Under the pieces are notes generated by a model. That model was not told the DNA's origin. It did no database searches and saw nothing but the letters and a program-made list of their open reading frames with translations. A stretch of DNA of 64,000 bases from Rugosibacter sp. (GTDB lineage Bacteria > Pseudomonadota > Gammaproteobacteria > Burkholderiales > Rhodocyclaceae). Shown here piece after piece: positions 8,599 to 15,520 of the stretch (position 1 is its first letter; the number at the start of each line of letters is the position of its first letter). Location of the stretch: the NCBI GenBank assembly GCA_030645365.1, contig JAUSMB010000041.1, positions 1 to 64,000 on the forward strand, in the 5' to 3' direction. A program made the position numbers and the translations under genes.

Positions 8599-8853
8599 TT
8601 ATTCCCAGATGACTTCGATGCATTCCATCGGTTTCAAGCCGGATTCGCTCACTTTGAGGGTACGTGGCAAGGGTTCCTTGGCGCCTTGCTGACGTACCCG
8701 CATGGTGTGGCCAGGACGTGCGGGGACACGACGGCCAACGGAATGATGAGCTGCCGCCGCTGCGACTTCGTCCATGGTATTTTCAGTATCCACAGGCAGA
8801 AGCTGCAATACAAAATCCCCTTGAAAATTGGACGTTAAGGGAAATAATGCCAT
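8599..8853 (-). CDS. tmoB: Toluene monooxygenase hydroxylase gamma subunit (TmoB-like)
   Basis: 84 residues, matching the small ubiquitin-like gamma subunit of T4MO-type hydroxylases (MALFPLTSNFQGDFVLQLLPVDTE..., then VGRRVPARPG and the end MECIEVIWE). The subunit binds the outer face of the alpha chain and has no cofactor. CGAGGA lies nine bases before the ATG. About 120 bases separate it from tmoA; I see no promoter or hairpin there. Confidence 0.88.
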   Translation of the reverse strand: MALFPLTSNFQGDFVLQLLPVDTENTMDEVAAAAAHHSVGRRVPARPGHTMRVRQQGAKEPLPRTLKVSESGLKPMECIEVIWE

Positions 8854-8973
8854 TTTTAAATCCTCGAAATATAGTTAAAAATAAAGTTAATCAGGCGGTG
8901 AAGGTGGGTGAAGGCGATGACAACAAGTCAAGCTTTCATCCACGGGTCAATCACCAGCTGGCAAGGATGTGTC

Positions 8974-10476
8974 TCAGGCAGCTGCTTTTTGGCGAGCAGC
9001 ACGAATTTTTTCAACCCAGGCGTAGTTGTGTGCATCGTCGCCGATTTCTCCAGGTGCCAATGCCATGTACTGCAGGCCACCGGCGAGATTCATTGGCTGA
9101 ACCATGCCAGCCAGGAAACGATCAATTAACGATAAATGATCTTTGTAACGTTCTGGTTCTTGCTCAAAACACCACTGACAGCCTTCAGAGCAGAAATGGT
9201 ACGTCCGCCCTTTGTAATCAAGCGGGAAGTCACGGACTTTCCAGGTCGGGCCAGGGGTGGCATTGATCGGTAGCTGACACATATTGCATACCACCGGTAG
9301 CGTCTCGGGGTAGGATAATTCGCGTTTTCCCGCGAGCAAATTGTCCGTGATGACGTCCCAGTTGGTTCCCCAGGTAGCATTCCAGCCGGGATATTTTTCT
9401 TCCAGCCATGTGCGCTCTTCGGGTGAAACCCCCGCAGCTGGGTTCCACCACACGGTTGACCGCCAGTACCATACGCCCAGGTGCATGCCGTGGTGCTGGT
9501 AGTTGAGCTCTTCTAGAAATTGATCCCAGAACCAGGGTTTATCCAGGCCAAGATCAATTAATGAGCGCTCAAACTGCGTCACAATCCATTCCTCCATGAA
9601 CTCTTTGAAGGATTGTTTTCGATGCTCTAGCGGAGTGTAGTAATCCATCATTGGGCCGGTAAGCACAGAGAAAAGTTTCCAGGCTCGCCAGATACCAATA
9701 TCAACCATTTTTTGTGCTTCGGCTTTCTTCCCGTTTTTAATCAGGATTGCAACCAGTGGAGCGCCAATCTGGGCGTGTCGTGATTCATCCGTTTGCACGC
9801 TGGAGATCAAGTTGGAAAACGTCCAGTCTCCTGCCTCGGCAGCATCAGCTGCCAGGCCTAGAAACTGCATATTGGTAAACCCTGTTTCAAAGGCAAAGGT
9901 CAACATGAGTGCCGTATCAACGGCACCGCGAGTCGTCATCATGTCATCAAACATGTGGCGCGAGGCAAGAATGGCCCATTCGTTGGTATCGTAGGCTTTA
10001 TGTGCCCAATCAAACTGGCGATCTTTGGGGCAATATTCATGAGGAAAGTAAAGCTGAATTTGGCCATGACGAATTTCATCCAGCATACCCATGGTGGCCA
10101 TGTTGCGCATGCCAGGCGCTTTGCCAAAGCGCGCCATGCGGGCTTCAGCCGTCGAGGCTGAGTATTCAGCCCGTGCAATTGCACCAAAGTGTGCTTTCAG
10201 GACACTAAGCCAGCCGGGATCAGCATTTTCAAACATGTTGCTGCGCTCAAGTGCTGCCTTGACAGAATACGCGCCGGCATCTTTTTCCCGCTGAATCTTG
10301 ACGTATTCGGGATAGGTCTGTTTATAGGGCTCGTCATATGATTCCCATTCTGGCAAGGGAATCCCCATGCTGCCTGACATTTGTGGAGGAAACAACTCAT
10401 CTTCTTGAACGTAGGTGGGCTGCCAGTTGGTATTGCGAGCAATGTCATACCAGTCCAATCTGCCTAAATTTGCCAT
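8974..10476 (-). CDS. tmoA: Toluene monooxygenase hydroxylase alpha subunit (TmoA/TbuA1-like)
   Basis: 500 residues, the length of T4MO-type alpha chains. Both diiron motifs are intact: E-Y-S-A followed by MLDEIRHGQIQ, and later SVQTDESRHAQIG. The C-terminal CNMCQLPI...CSEGCQWCF zinc-type cluster, typical of this family, is present. The enzyme hydroxylates aromatic rings and epoxidises alkenes using O2. The residue just before the first glutamate ligand is Ala (ARAEY), where T4MO has Gly103, a position known to steer regiospecificity; this suggests an altered product pattern (inference). AGAGGAG precedes the ATG. It follows the DmpP-like reductase by 65 bases in the same operon. Confidence 0.93.
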   Translation of the reverse strand: MANLGRLDWYDIARNTNWQPTYVQEDELFPPQMSGSMGIPLPEWESYDEPYKQTYPEYVKIQREKDAGAYSVKAALERSNMFENADPGWLSVLKAHFGAIARAEYSASTAEARMARFGKAPGMRNMATMGMLDEIRHGQIQLYFPHEYCPKDRQFDWAHKAYDTNEWAILASRHMFDDMMTTRGAVDTALMLTFAFETGFTNMQFLGLAADAAEAGDWTFSNLISSVQTDESRHAQIGAPLVAILIKNGKKAEAQKMVDIGIWRAWKLFSVLTGPMMDYYTPLEHRKQSFKEFMEEWIVTQFERSLIDLGLDKPWFWDQFLEELNYQHHGMHLGVWYWRSTVWWNPAAGVSPEERTWLEEKYPGWNATWGTNWDVITDNLLAGKRELSYPETLPVVCNMCQLPINATPGPTWKVRDFPLDYKGRTYHFCSEGCQWCFEQEPERYKDHLSLIDRFLAGMVQPMNLAGGLQYMALAPGEIGDDAHNYAWVEKIRAARQKAAA

Positions 10477-10541
10477 AATTTTTCTCCTCTAAAAGGGTAT
10501 GGTTTGTATGTAACGGGTAATACAAAAAATCGGGGTGATGA

Positions 10542-11609
10542 TTAAATTTTTCTAAATAAAGGTGAGCGTACCTGCTGCGCATCGGCAGCAGAAATAAACT
10601 TCTCAAAATAAATATCATCTTCAAACAAGCGGCCTTGCATCAAGGCGTTAATACAGGCATCGATCATTAATGGCGGGCCGCATAAATAGGCTTGGTTACC
10701 TACAAATCCATCAGGGTAGGTCGCGGTGGCCGCATCATGAACATATCCACGGTATCCGCCCCAGTCAGACTCGGCAGGCTCGTTTGACAAGGCGGGGATA
10801 TAACGGAAATTTTGGTGCGTTGCTGCGAGTGCAACAAACTCATCGTGGTAATACAACTCTGCTCGATTGCGTTGGCCGTAAATGAGTGTGATGGGAAGAT
10901 CCCAGCCATTGTTCAGCAAGTCCAGAATCATCGAGCGCGGGCTGGATAAACCCGAGCCACCTGCCATGAAAACGAGTGGTTTGCGCGCAGATTGGTGTAC
11001 GAAAAATCGTCCATAAGGTCCTTTCACCGTAACACCATCGCCGACTTTTAGTTGATTGTGAATATAGGTCGTGCCTTCGCCTCCTGCGACAATGCGTACA
11101 TTGATTTCAATTTCTTTCGCAGTAGAAGAAAGCGATGAAGGTGCATTGGCCAGAGAGAAAGCCCGCTCGATGCCTTTGCCGGGCACGACAAACTGAATGT
11201 ATTGCCCTGCCTGAAAGTGAATCGGCTCGTCCAGCTCGATGAATACGCCTTTGATGGTGGGCGTCAAATCAACAACCCGGCTCACCGTGCCCGGAAAATC
11301 TCGCACAGGGATTTGCTCAGCGTCGGTGTCTTCTTCTATTTCAGCTTCGATGGTGACATCGCTATTGAGGGTGGCACAGCAAGCCAGAGTCATGCCTTCA
11401 TCGCGTTCGAAATCCATGAGCGCAAAAGAAGAGGCTTGACCATGCTCGATCTCGCCATCCAAAACCTGTACTTTGCAGGTGCCGCACAAGCCATGTCCAC
11501 AAGCATTGGGAATATAAATGCCTGCTCGCAAAGCAGCATCGAGAATGGTTTGACCCTCTTCAATTTCGAGCGTTGCGCCCATGGGTTCAATGGTCAGTTC
11601 GTAAGTCAT
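10542..11609 (-). CDS. dmpP: Phenol hydroxylase reductase, P5 component (DmpP-like)
   Basis: 355 residues with the three expected domains. An N-terminal plant-type [2Fe-2S] ferredoxin has ligands in CGHGLCGTC and the later LACCATL; an FAD domain has RAFSLANAPSS; an NAD(P)H domain has FMAGGSGLSSPRSMI and YLCGPPLMIDACI. It moves electrons from NADH to the diiron hydroxylase. It is the only reductase in a cluster that encodes two diiron monooxygenases, so it may serve both (inference). The ribosome site is weak (AGAGGA about 14 bases upstream of the ATG). Confidence 0.93.
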   Translation of the reverse strand: MTYELTIEPMGATLEIEEGQTILDAALRAGIYIPNACGHGLCGTCKVQVLDGEIEHGQASSFALMDFERDEGMTLACCATLNSDVTIEAEIEEDTDAEQIPVRDFPGTVSRVVDLTPTIKGVFIELDEPIHFQAGQYIQFVVPGKGIERAFSLANAPSSLSSTAKEIEINVRIVAGGEGTTYIHNQLKVGDGVTVKGPYGRFFVHQSARKPLVFMAGGSGLSSPRSMILDLLNNGWDLPITLIYGQRNRAELYYHDEFVALAATHQNFRYIPALSNEPAESDWGGYRGYVHDAATATYPDGFVGNQAYLCGPPLMIDACINALMQGRLFEDDIYFEKFISAADAQQVRSPLFRKI

Positions 11610-11708
11610 GCGGTGCGTTTTTTCCTCTTGTCTTTAAAAGAAAGAAGGGCAGCATTTTGCACATATGCCGCACTTCACCCTGTTTTAAAGAATAGTTAAA
11701 GGTTACGT

Positions 11709-12068
11709 TCACAAGCCAGCATTGTTCAGGCCTTTAAGTTCTGGCGTGATAAACAGAAGGTAGTCTTTGTGGCCTACCTTGTTTTCAGCCAGCGATTTGT
11801 CGAGATCCGGTTGCCACGGTTGGTGATCTTTCTCCCATTGCACAGTATTCCAGTCAATTTTTTCAGCATCCGGGTGAAAGGCAATGGACGGCACAATCCG
11901 CGTCATGATTGCTTCACGAAGCGTCATGGCAGGTGGCAGGGCAACGGCAAACGGCGCAGAAACGAGTACGTGCCGATCCCAGCAAAAATTGACCAGAATA
12001 TTTCCGTGGAAATTTTTTACCTGGTCGCGCGGGGCAAACTCGTAAGGCCCCAAAGCAATGACTGACAT
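11709..12068 (-). CDS. dmpO: Phenol hydroxylase subunit P4 (DmpO-like)
   Basis: 119 residues matching the P4 gamma-type subunit of multicomponent phenol hydroxylases (SVIALGPYEFAPRDQVKNFHGNILVNFCWDRHVL..., PPAMTLREAI, ending KVGHKDYLLFITPELKGLNNAGL). It forms part of the (P1-P3-P4)2 hydroxylase and, by family knowledge, carries a structural zinc. AGGAGG precedes the ATG perfectly. The hairpin at 12093-12115 separates it from dmpN. Confidence 0.9.
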   Translation of the reverse strand: MSVIALGPYEFAPRDQVKNFHGNILVNFCWDRHVLVSAPFAVALPPAMTLREAIMTRIVPSIAFHPDAEKIDWNTVQWEKDHQPWQPDLDKSLAENKVGHKDYLLFITPELKGLNNAGL

Positions 12069-12092
12069 ATTTAACCTCCTGTAGTTAGCAAG

Positions 12093-12115
12093 GGCTGCTG
12101 CGTGTTGCAGCAGCC
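12093..12115 (-). terminator. Intra-operon hairpin between dmpN- and dmpO-like genes
   Basis: A perfect nine-base-pair stem (GGCTGCTGC / GCAGCAGCC) around the loop GTGTT, directly after the dmpN-like stop on the minus strand. It has no T-run, so it is more likely an mRNA-processing or stability element that sets relative subunit levels than a full terminator (inference). Confidence 0.45.
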
Positions 12116-12136
12116 GGAATCAATGACTAATGCGAT

Positions 12137-13690
12137 TTAATTCTTTGATGCTTGACCACGCCACATAGCAAAGTTGCGCTGATCTTCGGAGCCTTCAAAG
12201 TCGCCGTTATCTCGACCCAGGTTGTATTTGAAGTATTCCAGCACAGCCTTGAGCGGATCAAAATCAGGTGCGGTGGGATCAACATCCGGGTTAAAGCAGT
12301 TGCCCTGGTAAATCTGATTTACCGGCAACCAGCTTTGTACAAACTTTTCTGGCTCGTTGCCGAAGATTTCCTGGCAATGGTCAGAGCAGAAGACATATTT
12401 TTCATCTTTGTGCACGGTTTCACGGTGAGAAATTTTGGTCGGGTCACCCGGCTCGGTGAAGCACAGTGGAATCTGGCAGGTGGTGCACAAGGTTGGCAGC
12501 GTGCCTTGGTAAACACGTTCGCCACGCGCATGCTTGTCGCGTAAAAATTCCAGACGTGGCCGATAGTATTTATCGAAGCTGTCAGGGTATTTTGCTGACA
12601 ACCAGTCGAGTTCTTCATCCGTTAGCGACCATGTATGGAACGCAGCCGCACCACCATATTCGTAGAAAAGTAGCCAGACTTGGTGGGAGAGATGATCTTT
12701 TGCTTCACAGGCATCTGCCCATCCTTTTGGAGGACGAATGCCGTAACGGGCAAGGTCGCGGAACAGTGCGCCACCATTTTCTTCGGCATAGATTTCCCAA
12801 GCCTCCTTCCAGCTCATCACCCGTTTGGGCAGCATGTAATCCATCATCATGCCTACCAGCGCGAGTACTTTGCTACCACGCCAAAACCATTTATCGATCC
12901 AGCCTTGAACGATAGGCACATTTGCCGGGTCTTGTTCCAGCAGAAACTTGATGGCCTCAATACCGAGTGTCATATGACGGGATTCATCGGACTGTGCTGA
13001 AAAGCCAAATGTGACCGTACTCATGTCACCGTTATAGGCGGCACCCGACATGAAGGGAACAAACAAGAGATTCGTCAGTACATATTCAAATGAAAAGCTG
13101 ATCGCGATCAGAAATTCAAAGGGGCCGGAGGTTAGCGCATCTTCACCAAACGATTTGGGAACCGAGAGGTACCACACACGATCCCACATATGCCGTTGGC
13201 TGTGGAACCCGTTGTAGTACTTGTTGTAGTTGGAAATTGAGTGCGCCTGGGTTTGATAATGACGTAATTCATCGACAGCTTGCATCTGGCATGCGACGCG
13301 CGAAGCTTCACCGCGAAAATGTCGGCCAGCACGTGCGAAGCCTTGCACCACATAATTTTCAAGCGGACTCACGCCTTGCCAGAATAGCTTGATGGCACTG
13401 AGGTAACGTGCATCCGTGATATTCAGGTGACCATTGTTTTGCGCAAAGGCCTCGATTACTGCGTACAGTTTGCGATCTTTTTCGCCTTGATATTTCCAGT
13501 AGGCATCCATTGTTAACCGAAAGGGATCTACCCACTTGTCCCAGTCGTGAATCTTGATTCCTTCGTATTTGTCATAAGGAAATACGGCATCGGCCGATTG
13601 GTAGGTTGGCTCCCAACCCAATCCGCGTGTCATATGCGCGTAGCGTTCTTTGATGCCGAGCTTTTTCTTGGTAGCTTTCATGTCCATCAT
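12137..13690 (-). CDS. dmpN: Phenol hydroxylase large subunit P3, diiron oxygenase (DmpN-like)
   Basis: 517 residues, the normal size of P3. The diiron ligands are visible in SPLENYVVQGFARAG, QAVDELRHYQTQ and SAQSDESRHMTLG. The C-terminal CTTCQIPL...CSDHCQEIF cluster is the zinc-type site shared with TmoA. The enzyme hydroxylates phenol to catechol with O2 in the cytoplasm. It begins MMDMKATKKK after AGGAGAC, 12 bases after the dmpM-like stop. It is distinct from the TmoA-like chain 1.7 kb further on: the two represent different branches of soluble diiron monooxygenases in one operon. Confidence 0.94.
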   Translation of the reverse strand: MMDMKATKKKLGIKERYAHMTRGLGWEPTYQSADAVFPYDKYEGIKIHDWDKWVDPFRLTMDAYWKYQGEKDRKLYAVIEAFAQNNGHLNITDARYLSAIKLFWQGVSPLENYVVQGFARAGRHFRGEASRVACQMQAVDELRHYQTQAHSISNYNKYYNGFHSQRHMWDRVWYLSVPKSFGEDALTSGPFEFLIAISFSFEYVLTNLLFVPFMSGAAYNGDMSTVTFGFSAQSDESRHMTLGIEAIKFLLEQDPANVPIVQGWIDKWFWRGSKVLALVGMMMDYMLPKRVMSWKEAWEIYAEENGGALFRDLARYGIRPPKGWADACEAKDHLSHQVWLLFYEYGGAAAFHTWSLTDEELDWLSAKYPDSFDKYYRPRLEFLRDKHARGERVYQGTLPTLCTTCQIPLCFTEPGDPTKISHRETVHKDEKYVFCSDHCQEIFGNEPEKFVQSWLPVNQIYQGNCFNPDVDPTAPDFDPLKAVLEYFKYNLGRDNGDFEGSEDQRNFAMWRGQASKN

Positions 13691-13702
13691 GTGTCTCCTA
13701 AA

Positions 13703-13972
13703 TTAGTTTGCCCATGCAACGGTTAAGTAGTCATCATCTTCATCAATGTGACCACTAATTGAAATTAGATTGACATGCAATTGCTGGATATTGAAGGGTT
13801 GTCCGGTTAAATCTTCTACCGTGGCACGGTTAAGTGTCATTTTCCCTTCCGCTTCGACGCGTACCATGGCAGGGGATTCCTGAGCTACGGCATGGGGGTT
13901 GTCTTGCAAGAGCGCTTCCACGATGGGGCGCGCTTCTTCATTGGCTTGCACAATAATAAAAACCTTAGACAT
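13703..13972 (-). CDS. dmpM: Phenol hydroxylase effector P2 (DmpM-like)
   Basis: 89 residues, typical of the cofactor-free P2 activator. KVFIIVQANEEARPIVEALLQDNP and LNRATVEDLTGQPFNIQQLHVNLISISGHIDEDDDYLTVAW match the DmpM family. It binds the P1-P3-P4 hydroxylase and is needed for turnover. GGAGG precedes the ATG, and the gene sits between dmpL and dmpN with short gaps of about 12-14 bases. Confidence 0.92.
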   Translation of the reverse strand: MSKVFIIVQANEEARPIVEALLQDNPHAVAQESPAMVRVEAEGKMTLNRATVEDLTGQPFNIQQLHVNLISISGHIDEDDDYLTVAWAN

Positions 13973-13986
13973 TCGAGTGCCTCCGT

Positions 13987-14982
13987 TTAAGCTGCGATGC
14001 CAAGCTTCTTGGCGCGCGCATTGAATTGTTCAATCACTTCATTCATCATGGTCTCTTGGCTATTGCCAAACGCCATGGCCGCGATCGGCGTGAGCGCCGT
14101 CACCGCGCGATCACGCCAGGTGGTTGTCCATTGGCTGATCAGCGCCTTGTTTTGTTCCGATTCAGCCACGGCTACTTTGAGCACGCCATCAACCCATTTG
14201 CTGCTCTGACCAAACCACATGGGCATAAATGAGGTCAGCATGGCCACGGCACTCCCTCCGCGCGAGGTGAGTGTGTCATCCACGAAGCGGTCATAAATGA
14301 GCGGGTAGAGCAAGCCATCAAAGACAAAATTTTGTACCAAGAATATTTCCATGAAGTCGCGGACAACGAAAGAATCTTCGATCATGTGACGCAGGGGTTG
14401 CCATGCCTCGCCTGACATCCATTGGGCTTTGGCGGCGTCGAGGACTTCAGGTTCATCCAGCAGCAGGCCGAGGCGGGTGAGGTACTGCGCGATCCCCAGG
14501 TTATCCATGGCTTGCATGATGGCCGGGGAAATAAGCACCTCAGAAAAAGCGCGCGAGCAGAGCTCGTTGTTGTTCATGTTGGCGCCCCAGGCGGCGTGAC
14601 GCAACGGCAACAGAACGTCTAGCGAGAGTTTTTTTACATCGTCAGGCAAGCTCAAATGCAGGTAACGTGATTCGACAAAATCAAAATTGGCTTCTTGCGT
14701 TTCCTGCTCCTTGGCACGCTGTATCGTCCAGGAGGCGTAGTAAAGCTGGCGTGGATCTTTCAAGTCATACCATTCACGCATTTGAATGGCGCTACGCCGC
14801 GGATCGAATAACTCAAACTCAGGCTCCCAGGTGGGGCGGTAATGCATGTTGGTTGTTGCTTGAACACCCAAAGTGGCTTCTTGATAACGGGATGCAGGTT
14901 TATCACCGCCGATGAGTTCGGCCACATTGGTAAATGTGTTGCGCAATGGCTTGATTTCTACTGCCTTGATTTCTACCGACAT
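13987..14982 (-). CDS. dmpL: Phenol hydroxylase subunit P1 (DmpL-like beta subunit)
   Basis: 331 residues matching P1 of multicomponent phenol hydroxylases: KPASRYQEATLGVQATTNMHYRPTWEPEFELFD, RSAIQMREWYDLKDPRQLYYASWTI and a long helical remainder. P1 is the beta-type chain that dimerises with P3. It lacks iron ligands. AAGGAGGG precedes the ATG. Gene order K-L-M-N-O-P is that of the dmp/phe/tom operons. Confidence 0.92.
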   Translation of the reverse strand: MSVEIKAVEIKPLRNTFTNVAELIGGDKPASRYQEATLGVQATTNMHYRPTWEPEFELFDPRRSAIQMREWYDLKDPRQLYYASWTIQRAKEQETQEANFDFVESRYLHLSLPDDVKKLSLDVLLPLRHAAWGANMNNNELCSRAFSEVLISPAIMQAMDNLGIAQYLTRLGLLLDEPEVLDAAKAQWMSGEAWQPLRHMIEDSFVVRDFMEIFLVQNFVFDGLLYPLIYDRFVDDTLTSRGGSAVAMLTSFMPMWFGQSSKWVDGVLKVAVAESEQNKALISQWTTTWRDRAVTALTPIAAMAFGNSQETMMNEVIEQFNARAKKLGIAA

Positions 14983-15036
14983 ATTGCCCTCCTTGAAAAA
15001 TCTGAATTATTGGTTTCGTGAAGTGTTTGCAGCGTT

Positions 15037-15306
15037 TTATTGATCAAAAGTACCAGGAGTCTTACTGCCTTTAGCGACATTTCGTAGCGTCCAGTCAAAT
15101 GCGCTTTCGCTTTTTTGTTCACCTTCAGGCAGAAACTCCACATTGTTTTCAGCACAGAAAATATGAAAATCTTTTTCTTTAAGCATGAGTTCGGCAAAGT
15201 ATTCTGTATGTCCAATGGCAAAATGAAATTCGATAAATCCATCAGCGCGACGCTGAATAACGCGCACGTAGCGTTTGGCGATATCAGGATTTTCCGAACT
15301 GCTCAT
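15037..15306 (-). CDS. dmpK: Phenol hydroxylase assembly/activation protein P0 (DmpK-like)
   Basis: About 89 residues of the P0 family (RYVRVIQRRADGFIEFHFAIGHTEYFAELML, KDFHIFCAENNVEFL). In Pseudomonas DmpK is not needed for catalysis but helps insert iron into, or activate, the hydroxylase. The ORF track uses a GTG at 15309; I prefer ATG 15306 because GGAGG ends only one base before the GTG. It is the first gene of the operon, about 45 bases downstream of the predicted sigma-54 promoter. Confidence 0.88.
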   Translation of the reverse strand: MSSSENPDIAKRYVRVIQRRADGFIEFHFAIGHTEYFAELMLKEKDFHIFCAENNVEFLPEGEQKSESAFDWTLRNVAKGSKTPGTFDQ

Positions 15307-15350
15307 CACTCCTCCATGGATGTTTTGTAATTGTGACTTTCTAGTTGATA

Positions 15351-15366
15351 TGCAGGTTATGTGCCA
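15351..15366 (-). promoter_or_regulatory. Sigma-54 (-24/-12) promoter of the monooxygenase operon
   Basis: On the minus strand the sequence reads TGGCAC-ATAAC-CTGCA, which fits TGGCAC-N5-TTGCA with one mismatch and the strict GG/GC spacing. It lies upstream of the dmpK-like gene and next to a divergent sigma-54 activator gene, exactly where a DmpR/TbuT-controlled promoter is expected. Confidence 0.85.
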
Positions 15367-15412
15367 TCTGCAATTGCTGCAATGCGCAATATTTATTTAT
15401 CTCTATTTTTAG

Positions 15413-15457
15413 TTTTGGAAAATAAAATATTGCGACGCAATATTTTATTTTCCAAAA
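15413..15457. promoter_or_regulatory. 45-bp perfect palindrome, candidate activator-binding site
   Basis: Two 22-base arms (outer end TTTTGGAAAATAAAAT..., inner end ...ATTGCG) are exact reverse complements around a single A. The palindrome ends about 47 bases upstream of the sigma-54 -24 element and about 63 bases before the regulator start codon. A third, same-sense half-site beginning CGCAATATTT lies at 15385-15400. The position suits the enhancer of a DmpR/XylR-type activator and could also give autoregulation. It does not resemble the TTGATCAA-type enhancer I know for XylR/DmpR. Confidence 0.65.
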
Positions 15458-15520
15458 GATTTTGCCAATAGTTAATCATTGATATACATTATTGATATTA
15501 ATTTTATTAATAATTGACTT

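Noticed and set aside
11028-11053. CACCGTAACACCATC + GCCGACTTTTA in the DmpP-like gene
   Set aside because: About four mismatches from the element, but it encodes KVGDGVTVKGPYG, a standard flavin-reductase motif. Ambiguous and left out.
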